From: Beroe ovata
Lineage: Eukaryota; Ctenophora; Nuda; Beroida; Beroidae
Length of the DNA: 11,536 nucleotides
NCBI GenBank assembly: GCA_946803715.1
Contig: CAMPET010000585.1
Location: forward strand, 3,221-14,756
Reading direction: 5' to 3'
Shown in pieces: positions 1-8,062 of the stretch. How positions within the stretch are numbered: the first letter of the stretch is position 1; each line of letters opens with the position of its first letter. Below the pieces are notes generated by a model. It did no database searches. It had not been told where the DNA came from and saw nothing but the letters and a program-made list of their open reading frames with translations. Both the position numbers and the translations under genes were made by a program.

Positions 1-1186
1 CAGATTTTTGCGCTGTCTGAACCATTGGAACAGTTTTCTGCCTGTTCCTTCGTTCCTGGCGCACTAAAAAACTCATATGCCTGTCTGCTTTGCACAGATC
101 TGGATTAATCCAGATTTCAGTGTCTTCTACATGGTATCCCCGGCCATAGTCATGCCAGTATCTAGCAGTTTCTTCTTGCTTGAACACAACAATCAGTGAC
201 CTTGGCAAAGTGACACCATCTTTATTCTTAACAATTGCACCAGTCCTGAAACAAGTCCTGATGTCATTGAAGTCCATTGCTAAGTTTTTGCATAAAAACT
301 TCATGTCTTGCTCCTTTCTTTCTTTGCCAGTTATGGAAGGTTGGGGTTCAGGGACTTTATTGATAATGACATTAAACTTCCTACGTTCTCGCTCAAGTTG
401 ATCATTATCCATTTTCCTGCAGACCTCCCCAATAACAACAGTAGAAGCAGTTGCTTCTTTCACATCCTCTATAATCTTCTTTTGAACCTCTTTGGTATTC
501 CCAACTGTGACTTCTGCAAAGGTTTTTACAGATTGATTTGTTTTCTTGGCAACTTCTTCAACTAATCCCTTGGTGGCATTTCTTACAGCTTCTTGTGTAG
601 CTGACACAACCAAATCTTTCATAGTGGATGAGCATGCAATCTTCACTTCCTCGTGAATCATTGATCGAAGATCTTCATTCCTAGTACTGTCAGTCTCATG
701 AGCAAAAGTAGGCTTGAAGCATTTATAACATTTCCAACTGAAAATTTGCTCAACACCATCTTGTTTAAGACCACTTAATCCAACACAATCACAGTGATAG
801 CACTGATCACATGATACACATGTTATTCGAGATGAGCCTCGCCAAACCTTTAGACATGGGCAATGGTCCTTAGATCCAACAATCTTCTTGACGCCTGGTG
901 ATTTGGATGAAGGGGACCTATTCCCATATGATTTTCTGAATTTTCTCTTCAGGGAGGAAGGCTCAGAGAAAGTATCATCCCATTTTTCAACATCAGTTTG
1001 AAATCCAAATTTGTCATCTCTTGTGCCATCACTTACTGAAATAGAAGGTTTGAGAAAACGTGGGTCATTTTCAGTGAGAACTGATGAGTCTTTAGGGTGA
1101 GTTGGAAGTGAGCCAGTGACAGGATCAACACTTGAGACAGTGGATGAGGGTGTTGGTGATTCTTGAGGTGAGTGAATGCTGGACAT
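1..1186 (-). mobile_element. Non-LTR retrotransposon ORF1 protein, PHD-finger type, 5' part (runs off the window)
   Basis: Reading the minus strand from the ATG at 1186-1184, the frame stays open for 395 codons to the window edge, so the C-terminus lies outside. Order of parts: a Ser/Thr/Pro-rich N-terminus (about 1-95); a PHD-like zinc finger with C109, C111, C123, C126, H131, C134, C153 and C156, and the usual Trp (W151) two residues before the last Cys pair; a helical, charged, probably coiled-coil stretch (about 160-265); then a domain beginning near R269-KFNVIINKVPE and running past IWINPDLCKADR, which resembles the RNA-binding-like domain common in invertebrate LINE ORF1 proteins. ORF1 proteins of this kind bind their own RNA and assist target-primed reverse transcription. 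The reverse transcriptase ORF would lie to the left, outside the window. The clade (CR1/L2/Jockey-like) is inferred. A domesticated host gene is possible but less likely. Confidence 0.8.
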
Positions 1187-1198
1187 CTCTCAAATTGA

Positions 1199-1231
1199 CA
1201 ACAATCCTAGAATGTCCAACAATCCTAGAAT
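1199..1231. repeat. Two copies of a 15-bp direct repeat, 18-bp spacing
   Basis: CAACAATCCTAGAAT occurs at 1199-1213 and again at 1217-1231. It lies just upstream of the minus-strand ORF1 start, so it would sit in the 5' UTR or promoter of the retrotransposon. Iterated 5' UTR motifs are known in LINEs, but two copies alone are weak evidence of function. Confidence 0.6.
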
Positions 1232-1309
1232 ATACAGCTAAGCCGAAAGATTTGTAAGATTTTATATCAAGTCATTGCAGGTTTTATAAAGTATGACAAA
1301 CGAAGTAAC

Positions 1310-1637
1310 TTGTCTGGCGATGCTAGACCGCTGATGCAAGCCGCGAAGCGGCTTGCGTCAGCAAGAATAAGTTTAAGAATAAGTCTGAGAATAAGTTTGC
1401 GCCGCGCGCGCGCAAAACGAAATTCTCGACAGGGTCTATCATCGATCGACAAGAAGTAACTTACGAGTTCAGAGTTATGTACTCGCTTCATTATTGATTA
1501 TCAGCTTCTATTTACAATTTGCCTGTCGATGATAGCCACTATAGCCCCTGACGCGAAAATTTCATTGCGCGCGCCGCAAATTATTTTCGCTCGCCGCTTC
1601 GCAGCTCGCGTCAGCTGGGCCTAGCAACGCCAGGCAA
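1310..1637. mobile_element. Foldback (long inverted-repeat) element, probably non-autonomous
   Basis: Two imperfect inverted arms, 1310-1450 and 1523-1637, flank a ~72-bp spacer. Matching blocks, outer to inner: 1310-1329 with 1618-1637 (17 of 20 by hand); 1330-1352 with 1593-1615 (20 of 23); a CG-alternating and A-rich block near 1390-1428 with 1551-1592; and CAGGG-CTATCATCGATCGAC (1430-1450) with 1523-1549. The left arm has its own hairpin, GCAAGCCGC-GAA-GCGGCTTGC (1336-1356). No protein is encoded. The structure fits a foldback transposon or MITE. I see no clear target-site duplication, so the exact ends are uncertain. Confidence 0.7.
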
Positions 1638-1680
1638 TTTACAATTTAGGATAAGATCAAGATTATTCATAACTTTGCTC

Positions 1681-1853
1681 ATTAATAACCATGCTGCGTG
1701 ACTCAAATACTCCGCGCGCGCTGCGCTGCTATGCGTTTTTTAAAATTTCAGATAGCGAATAGACGCGCGCAACGCGTGCACAAATTTTTTTTGCGTAGAA
1801 TCCGTGCCTTCATCTGTTTCGTGATCGTCTTCCGATGAACGCGTACGCGCGAA
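1681..1853. other. CpG-rich stretch with alternating CG runs, no gene
   Basis: Runs such as CCGCGCGCGCTGCGCTGC, ACGCGCGCAACGCGTGC and GCGTACGCGCG stand out from AT-rich surroundings. Alternating purine-pyrimidine runs can adopt Z-DNA. The stretch may be more repeat sequence related to the neighbouring foldback element, or an unmethylated promoter-proximal region of the downstream gene. Neither can be settled from the sequence. Confidence 0.4.
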
Positions 1854-1904
1854 AACCAAAGGTCATGACAACGCGACGTGTCTGGTGTCGTGATGCCTTT
1901 GGTT
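1854..1904. repeat. Inverted repeat (hairpin)
   Basis: AACCAAAGG (1854-1862) pairs perfectly with CCTTTGGTT (1896-1904). Inside it, TCATGACA and TGTCGTGATG pair imperfectly, leaving a loop of about 15 bases. It may be a fragment of another inverted-repeat element or the terminal stem of a small MITE. Confidence 0.6.
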
Positions 1905-2399
1905 AATTTGTTTTTTTACAGATTCTTTGAAGCTCTTAAGCATTGAGTCTGCTCAACTTCATTTGAGAATTGCGTTTTTATTTCAAAATTTTAATGATTC
2001 ATATGAAGACCATCCATAGCCATAAATATTGTATGAAATCTCATTTTGGCTGCAAAGCTGATACCTGGCGAGGATATTGTGACTACAATTGATTATTGTA
2101 TGACGTTCATGTTCCTGTGATTTGTGACTACATTGTGGCATTGACTCTTATACCAATTATGTGTTTGAATTGAGAAAATCTATCAAAAAACTGACCATCC
2201 AATATCATTCATAATAAAACTATACCAATGTATCATTAGAAGAGGTAACCTATGTTTTAGATCATTACAAGTTTAGAAATATGCCAAATCTTGAATAATT
2301 AAGTTTGGCCAATAGCTGCCAGTTTTCCTCCCTCCTGTAATGATAGCACACTGTCTTTATTTTCAGGGCCAGTAATTATCAAAATTCGGCTGCTGACAA
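1905..2399. other. AT-rich intergenic region upstream of the HENMT1-like gene
   Basis: No coding region is supported. An AATAAA hexamer at 2213-2218 is probably chance, as no gene ends just before it on this strand. A pyrimidine tract ending in CAG at 2366 is a candidate 3' splice site 33 bases before the ATG, so an untranslated first exon, or a spliced leader, may be joined here. No TATA box is convincing. Confidence 0.4.
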
Positions 2400-3700
2400 A
2401 TGTTATTACTCAAAGAAAAGACTAGATTTGCAGATGCTGAAGATGAAGACTCATATCAGTCTAAAAGAGAGAACCCTATTTTCAGAGAACCAAGTTCTTG
2501 TTCTTTGAAAGGTCAAGAAATAGAAGAGTCTCAGAATGTTAGATTTGACCCTCCTCTATATATCCAACGATATGCAAAGGTTCATACTTATTGTCTATTG
2601 CTACATATTTCTATTGCGGTATTGGTAAGTTGGTCTAAGTTTCCATTTCTTACACAAATCTTTACTTACAGGTAGTGGAATTTTGCACATCCTATCAGTT
2701 TAAGACAGTTGCAGACTTTGGTGCAAATGAACTCGTATTCACACAATACCTCAAGAATCTTGAATTCATGAATCAGATTTACGCAGTTGACATTGATATT
2801 GAAGTGCTTGAGAGACACAAGTTGAAATGTAAGCCTTTGATGCTTGATCACATGAATAAGCGTTCTAATCCATTGAACGTATCTGTCCTTGGTGGGAGTG
2901 TCCTAGAATTTGACCAAAGGCTAAAAGGACTTGACTGCATTGTATGCCTTGAATTAATTGAACATCTGGAGCCAAGTAAGTTAGACCAGTTCTCTAGGAA
3001 CGTTTTTGGTCAGTTGCTTCCTAACTATGTCATAATAACTACCCCAAACAAGGATTTCAATGAACTGTTTGCTTTCAAAAACACTCAAATGCGTCATTGG
3101 GACCACAAATTTGAGTGGACCAGAGATCAATTTAGAGACTATTGTGAGAAAATCTGTAGAAACTATTGTTATAGGTATTCAATATTTGGTGTTGGCGACC
3201 CTCCTCCTGGCCATGAAGACCTTGGATTCTGTACCCAAGGTGCTCTCTTAACTTTCAATGAAGACTTGCCTAGATCATCTGGTTTATGTGAAAGTAATTT
3301 TGAAAAAGAGCACCATAGTCAGTATGTTGAAGTATACACAGTTGATTACCCTGTTGCTGATCACTCGCTCACATCAGATGATCATCTAAAGAGTGAACTA
3401 GAATACCAAAGCAGGGCCATGGCATTACAGGAGTATTTGAACATGGGGGATGATTTTAGTGAGATCCCTATAGAGACTCTTCAAACATTGTCTGTTATAT
3501 CACAATACAGTGTTTCTGATTCGCACATAGCAGATCTTGTTGAGAAATCCGATTCAATGAAATTGTCTGAAGATCGGCTCAGAATAGTTGTCAAGAATGA
3601 GCCAGATTCTCCAGTTGAGTTGACTGACTCCCAATCAGATGCTTCTGATTCGGTAGAAAATGAGGTGCAGATAAGTGCATGTGATGAAGAAGATTGGTGA
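2400..3700 (+). CDS. HENMT1: Small-RNA 2'-O-methyltransferase (HENMT1/Hen1 family), two exons
   Basis: This enzyme uses S-adenosylmethionine to methylate the 2'-OH of the 3'-terminal nucleotide of small RNAs; in animals these are mainly piRNAs, which it protects from tailing and decay. Exon 1 is 2400-2579, the intron 2580-2671 (GT-AG, 92 bp, phase 0), and exon 2 is 2672-3700; together they encode 402 aa, close to the vertebrate length of just under 400. The start has an in-frame TGA two codons upstream. Signs of the family: FDPPLYIQRY (49-58); the SAM-site strand VADFGANE (73-80); the metal-binding set CLELIEHLEP with E154, E157 and H158; and DHKFEWTR with H205. All metal ligands are present. 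The core ends near residue 252, followed by a ~150-residue acidic, Ser-rich tail that looks disordered. SAM motif I reads GANE rather than the common GCG form. A partial exact copy lies at 8465-9216. Confidence 0.93.
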
Positions 3701-3971
3701 CGGCCTATTGAAATTTGACTTGTTTACTAATCACACATGTTTTTGTTCTAAATTCTTTCCCAATCTTTCTCTTATTCTTAACTCCTTTCAAAGATTTCTT
3801 ATGGGTCACATATCCTTCCGGCCTAACGTCTGCTGTTTTGTTGTCATTTATTTATTTATTGAGTTCAAAAAAACAGCAAGCAGAGTTTTATTGAATTGCG
3901 TTGGTGAACAACCAATGCTTTTGAGTTAATAGTGTGCCGAAATAGCTCCCATTTCTTCCTATTTTAGGTCT
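3701..3971. other. Short spacer between the HENMT1-like and DXO-like genes
   Basis: This 271-bp spacer is T-rich, with TTTATTTATTTATTG near 3850. It contains no AATAAA or ATTAAA on the plus strand. It ends with the pyrimidine-rich acceptor-like sequence TTTCTTCCTATTTTAG (ending at 3967), four bases before the next ATG. That fits a 5'-UTR intron or a trans-splice acceptor for the downstream gene. Confidence 0.45.
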
Positions 3972-5027
3972 ATGACTAGAGGGAGGAAGAAGAAACAAGG
4001 AAAAAAGCAGCAGCCATTCTTCCCAGTTGAGATTTACAGGATCAATTCACCTAAATCATATTCAACATATCCATATCTGTCATACGACCCCTCAGAAGTG
4101 GGGAAGTTTGTCACTGATCTTCGAAGGAATGTTGTGAAGTGCGACGATGCCTCATTGTTCCCATCCTTCCTTCCTGATGTTGCACTTCCTCTAGACCTCA
4201 ATGTAGGATATGAAGAATATACGAAAGAGAAGGCAAAGCTTGTTGATAAAGAAGATGGACGTCTTCCTCTTTGGCAAAGATTTCTGAAATGGATAGAAAT
4301 GTCTGATTTCGATACCCAGTCAGTGGATTTTGTCGCTCGTCGTGGTATCCTGAAGTTTATTGGATTCACCCTGTACAACCGATTCAAGAGTCCCTGGAAC
4401 TTCAGAGCATGCAAGTACAATGGAATAGTCTACATCTACGAACCTGACCCTGAATTACGTGCAAACCACACCATAGACAACGAGTTTTTGAGAAGAGCCA
4501 TGTATTGGGGGAAGAAGTTTGAAGATTATGTTGCAAAGTCGTCAGATGATGTAGCTGGGAGTTACAGCATGGTGAAGGGCAGCATAGGAAAATACAAGGT
4601 CCTCTTAGGAGCTGAGGTTGATGCTGTTAGGGAATTCCATTTGCCTGGCAACGGGAACTCAGTGAAGCCTGAATATGTTGAACTTAAGACCTGTGCAAAG
4701 AAGAAAGTGCGTGAGAAGGTTTCGTTTGGCTGGCTTCAGTCATACCTTGCTGGAGTCACTACGCTCATATTCGGTTGTCGAGACAACGATGGCTACGTTC
4801 AGTCTCTGAACGAGTACGCTGTTGCCTCAATTCCCAACTTGTTCACCGCTTGGAACCCGTGTTCTATGTTTGGGATGATCAGCAGTGTTTTGAACTGGTT
4901 GTACCAGCATCTGGATGATGGTATGTCCGGTCAGCTGGTGTACAATGGAGAGAACGAAATCATTCTCATTCAGGAATCGGGCCATTTCCTTCCCGAGTGG
5001 TACTTGAAACACTTGCATAAATCATAG
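3972..5027 (+). CDS. DXO: DXO/Rai1-family decapping exoribonuclease, single exon
   Basis: Family members remove incomplete or non-canonical caps (unmethylated, NAD, triphosphate) from RNA 5' ends; DXO types then degrade the body 5' to 3'. The protein is 351 aa, somewhat shorter than mammalian DXO (about 396). The active-site motifs appear in the expected order: RRG-L near 123-127, YWGKKFEDYV with E184, LLGAEVDAV with E215 and D217, YVELKT with E237 and K239, then K-containing CAKKK and GWLQSYLAGV with Q256. These residues form the two-metal site in known structures. The basic N-terminus (MTRGRKKKQGKKQ) could be a nuclear signal, in keeping with mainly nuclear family members. The coding region has no intron, unlike its neighbours. 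Its start is set by the ATG four bases after an acceptor-like TTTTAG. It lies 271 bp behind the HENMT1-like gene in the same orientation. Confidence 0.93.
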   Translation: MTRGRKKKQGKKQQPFFPVEIYRINSPKSYSTYPYLSYDPSEVGKFVTDLRRNVVKCDDASLFPSFLPDVALPLDLNVGYEEYTKEKAKLVDKEDGRLPLWQRFLKWIEMSDFDTQSVDFVARRGILKFIGFTLYNRFKSPWNFRACKYNGIVYIYEPDPELRANHTIDNEFLRRAMYWGKKFEDYVAKSSDDVAGSYSMVKGSIGKYKVLLGAEVDAVREFHLPGNGNSVKPEYVELKTCAKKKVREKVSFGWLQSYLAGVTTLIFGCRDNDGYVQSLNEYAVASIPNLFTAWNPCSMFGMISSVLNWLYQHLDDGMSGQLVYNGENEIILIQESGHFLPEWYLKHLHKS

Positions 5028-5778
5028 ATTATCAATAGATTCACATTTTATCCGGGTAGCTCTTTAATGATGCATATACATATTGAGATTAACAGTTATC
5101 TCTTTTTATTTCTCTTTTCAGAGATTGTAATTATATTATCATAGAATTCGTTATCTTTTTCCAGATTCTAATTCTTTTATGGACTGGAGGACTGTATAGC
5201 TGGTTTACTCTATTCGCGTAAACTAAATTGGTATTACTTCTTTGAAATATAATGTTTTTATTTGTAAATATTTCGTGGCCCGACTAGTTTTTGTAATATG
5301 TTCAATATGTTGAATATTTAAGTACCTGAGTAAATTTGAGTGTAAGTCTACGCATTGTGGATGTTTCAGTAATCGGTAGGCCCTATAGTTATATAACTCT
5401 TCTTAAATCTCACTTTGAATTAAACTCATCGTTTGTGGCTCAGTTTCACAGTTCAGGTGTAGATAAATCATCATTTTATCGGATTTCGGTTTACCGTTCA
5501 TTCCCTCAACCTTCCATGTTCGTCAACATTTGTTATGTTATCTATGATGTATTTATGAGAATACAGTTCAAGACTTCGTGTTATTATTGCTTGGATTAAG
5601 TGTGAGAATTAGCACAATCTATCCAAATTTCAGCAAGTGAAGTTAATTTCTTGTTACCTTGCCAACTTCAGATAGACACAAACATACAACATTCCGTGCA
5701 TACTAATTTCATTTCCTTCTTCCTACACGAGAAGTTTCTTTGTTTGTTTTCAATTTTATACATTATTTCGCCAAAACC
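5028..5778. other. 3' flank of the DXO-like gene and 5' region of the phosphatase gene
   Basis: AT-rich, with no supported coding region; an 87-codon frame at 5336-5599 has no recognisable features. ATTAAA at 5419-5424 is the only near-canonical polyadenylation hexamer seen, and it is about 390 bases past the stop. CCTTGCCAACTTCAG (ending 5671) is an acceptor-like site 108 bases before the phosphatase start. Confidence 0.35.
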
Positions 5779-8062
5779 ATGTTGTTCAGTTTCCGTGCAT
5801 GTTTTCGGAGGGCGGTAATATCTAGGACATTCATGTCCAAGCAGGTTTTCCTTGTTCGACACGGCCAGGGCGAGCACAATGTCCTCTTTGCCCAGAATAA
5901 GATCGCAGAGGCTTTGGCCCTAAAGGATCCAGAGATCAATGAAGAAGGGAAAAGGCAGGCTAGACTGCTGGGAAACCAGCTAGGGGACTGTTTGAAAAGG
6001 TTTATAACATCATTACGTGTTATTTCTCTCCACGTTAGATTGGCAGTGAACTAAAGTTTGTGTATCGGTGTAGCACATAGTGTGTACTGTGTATCTGTGT
6101 AGTACATAGTGTGTACTGTGTATCGGTGTAGTACATAGTGTGTATCAGTGTAGCACATAGTGTGTACTGTGTATCAGTGTAGTACATAGTGTGTATCTGT
6201 GTAGCACATGTGTGTATCAGTGTAGCACATAGTGTGTATCTGTGCAGTAGTACGAAGTGTGTACTGTGTATCAGTGTAGCACATAGTGTGTATCAGTGCA
6301 GTAGCACATAGTGTGTGCTGTGTATTTGTGTAGTACATAGTGTGTACTGTGTACTGTGTATCAGTGTAGTACATGTGTGTATCTGTGCAGTACAAAGTGT
6401 GTATCTGTGTAGTGAAACCCCTCTCTCTCTCTCCATCTCTCATTATTTCAGTCACAACCTCAAAATGGACCTGATAGTGACGTCACCCATGAGACGAGCT
6501 CTCATGACGACAGACATAGTGTTTGGTGCCCCACCCCCGTCATGTGCAACAATCGTATCTCCGCTATGTTCAGGTAAGGGAGCGATTTGGATATGCAAAT
6601 AGCAGTCCTTAAATAACTGTGAACCCGGTAGCAAAATCTCTGATTATCGTTGCAGGGCTTGGTTTCGCGACGAGTATGAACTCTACATGATTGTAAAAAG
6701 GTTGATACTTGTGGTGTGAGAGCAGGAGAGATTATTTGGGGGAAATTTGTGTCATTAGAAACTTTCACGTCAACGAAGTATAAATGTGTGGGAACTGGGA
6801 TCACTCACTTAACTTTCTACCGCTACTGACATCAGAAATTCAAAGAATAATTTTTGTTCCGTTTTCATGCAAATACGGTCTATTCCCATGTATTTTTGGA
6901 CGCTGAATCGATTCCCGATCAAGTTTTGGCCCTATCTTGCTTTCTGAGGGGCTGTGAGTCATGTGGCTATGAATCTCAAATCTGAAGAGAAACTGGAATT
7001 TTCACAAGTTTCCCGATGAGCTAGCTCAAAAATTCCTTCAGATTCGGATTCTACGTCGAAAAATAAGCCAGGAACACATATTACCATTCGTCGTACTGAT
7101 AAAAATTTTTGACCGATTTAGTGTGTCCCATTGATTTTCGGGTTTTTGCAGGCATTGCTTCCTACAGGTTTGAAATCGTGATTTGGGCGTGGTTTAACGG
7201 CAAGTATGAACTTCATATGATCGTAAAAGAGTTTGATACTTGTAGTGTGAGAGTAGAAGATATGATTCGGTGGAAAATTGGTGTGGTTAGTGTCCGTCAA
7301 TCCTCCATTAGAGATCTCCAAAATCGGAGTATAAAAGTGTGGAGTCAATCATTTCACTTTCTACAGATACTGAGATGTGAAATCTGAGGAAAATTTTTTG
7401 TTCTGTTTTTATGTAGATACCATGGATTCCCATGTATTTTTGGACGCTGAATCGATCCCCGATCGAATTTTCCCCCGAACTCATATCCCTGAGGAGCTCC
7501 CGGATGATTTACCCGGATTCCATTTTCCCTATCAGAGGTCGGAGATGGGGGTTGTGACTACGGATCGTCGCGGAGCGAGGTGGCCCGAGATTTCCCACAC
7601 CACGACTTCTCCCTGATCAGGGATGAAAGTTGGTGGACCGTCGATGAGTCCATGAGTCAGGTTATTCTGCCGTGATAAGATTTGGCTTAAATAGAAATAA
7701 TATTCGAAAATGAGGAGTCATCTCTCGCAAAATATACCCATTATCTATGCTTCAATTCTTCAGAAAGTCAATTGATTCTCTTATTTATGACTCGATGACA
7801 GGGTTCTATCTCTCTTCAGTTAGAGGACCGAGTAGTAAAGTTCAAACAATTCCTTCTCTCGCGCCCGGAAACACACATCGCCGTCGTCTCCCACGGCCGA
7901 TTCCTGACCAAGTTCATGGAATCGGAGGAGTTCTGTGTGTTCTGGAACTGTGATTGTCGGTGGGTGGAGGTGGATGAGACAGGTGGTGTCAAGGAGGTGT
8001 CGCTCATCCGAGTTGAGGAGCCGTGGGAGGGGGTGTCAAGTACATTTGATCAGTCAGCGTAG
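5779..8062 (+). CDS. Histidine phosphatase (phosphoglycerate-mutase-like), four exons
   Basis: This is a histidine-phosphatase-superfamily enzyme that forms a phosphohistidine during phosphate transfer; the substrate cannot be told. Exons: 5779-5999, 6452-6573, 7536-7660 and 7820-8062, all with GT/AG borders and matching phases (2, 1, 0), giving 236 aa. Motifs: LVRHGQGEHN with nucleophile H28; SPMRRA with the phosphate-binding R88; E115, V, G, D (the E codon spans the exon 2/3 junction, possible general acid); CDYGSSRSEV; DFPHHDFSLIRDESWW; and VVSHGRFLTKF with H181. Exon 3 must be read in the frame that starts at 7536; another frame is also open there and misleads. The ATG at 5779 adds an Arg-rich, acid-free presequence that looks mitochondrial; starting at the ATG at 5833 gives 218 aa beginning MSKQVFLVRHG. 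The fungal and plant relatives it resembles are poorly characterised. Confidence 0.85.
6059..6413. repeat. GT-rich minisatellite in intron 1 of the phosphatase gene
   Basis: The ~22-bp unit TGTGTATCWGTGTAGYACATAG is repeated many times, often with a 7-base TGTGTAC spacer; variants include ACATGTG and GTAGTACGAAG. It fills most of the 452-bp intron 1, followed by a CT-rich tract and the exon 2 acceptor (CAG ending 6451). Frames that run through it in either direction give simple repetitive peptides and are not genes. Confidence 0.85.
6654..6955. repeat. Diverged intronic repeat, unit I
   Basis: Within intron 2, this segment resembles 7180-7500. Shared landmarks are AGTATGAACT..CATGAT.GTAAAA, GTTTGATACTTGT.GTGTGAGAG, CTTTCTAC.G, TTTTTTGTTC.GTTTT-ATG and, best of all, CCATGTATTTTTGGACGCTG followed by AATCGAT. 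The offset drifts from about 530 to 544 bp, so small indels have accumulated. Its second-copy counterpart is at 9693-9994. Confidence 0.7.
7180..7500. repeat. Diverged intronic repeat, unit II
   Basis: This is the partner of 6654-6955 and ends about 35 bases before the exon 3 acceptor. It includes an acceptor-like TTTTTATGTAG at 7415, followed by an open frame that could be taken for coding; joining there would read exon 3 in the wrong frame and stop at 7616. Its counterpart in the second copy is 10219-10539. Confidence 0.65.

Noticed and set aside
180-565. Plus-strand open frames at 180-401 and 308-565
   Set aside because: They lie antisense to the continuous 395-codon minus-strand ORF1 frame and show no protein-like features.
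1267-1491. Minus-strand 74-codon frame
   Set aside because: It runs through the left arm of the foldback element; the Arg/Leu-rich peptide reflects the CG-rich repeat.
2213-2218. AATAAA as a polyadenylation signal
   Set aside because: No plus-strand gene ends upstream of it in this window.
2675-2677. GTG at 2675 as the start of the HENMT1-like protein
   Set aside because: An upstream exon (2400-2579) joins in phase 0 and supplies the conserved FDPPLYIQRY segment, so 2675 is internal.
6059-6413. CRISPR-like array
   Set aside because: Repeat units vary, spacers are the same 7 bases or absent, and the setting is an animal intron.
6174-6455. Minus-strand repetitive 93-codon frame, also at 9207-9494
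   Set aside because: It is a translation of the minisatellite; the period explains the long open frame.
6477-6486. GTGACGTCAC palindrome as a CREB/ATF site
   Set aside because: It falls within coding exon 2 (V-T-S-P codons); one match to a short consensus is not evidence of regulation.
7109-7387. 92-codon plus-strand frame in intron 2, and its copy at 10148-10426
   Set aside because: It lies in intronic repeat sequence, is not conserved as protein in unit I, and the exon phases skip it.
7377-7616. Frame beginning MKSEENF as part of exon 3
   Set aside because: Reading on in this frame loses the conserved CDYGSS and DFSLIRDE segments and stops before the exon 3 donor.
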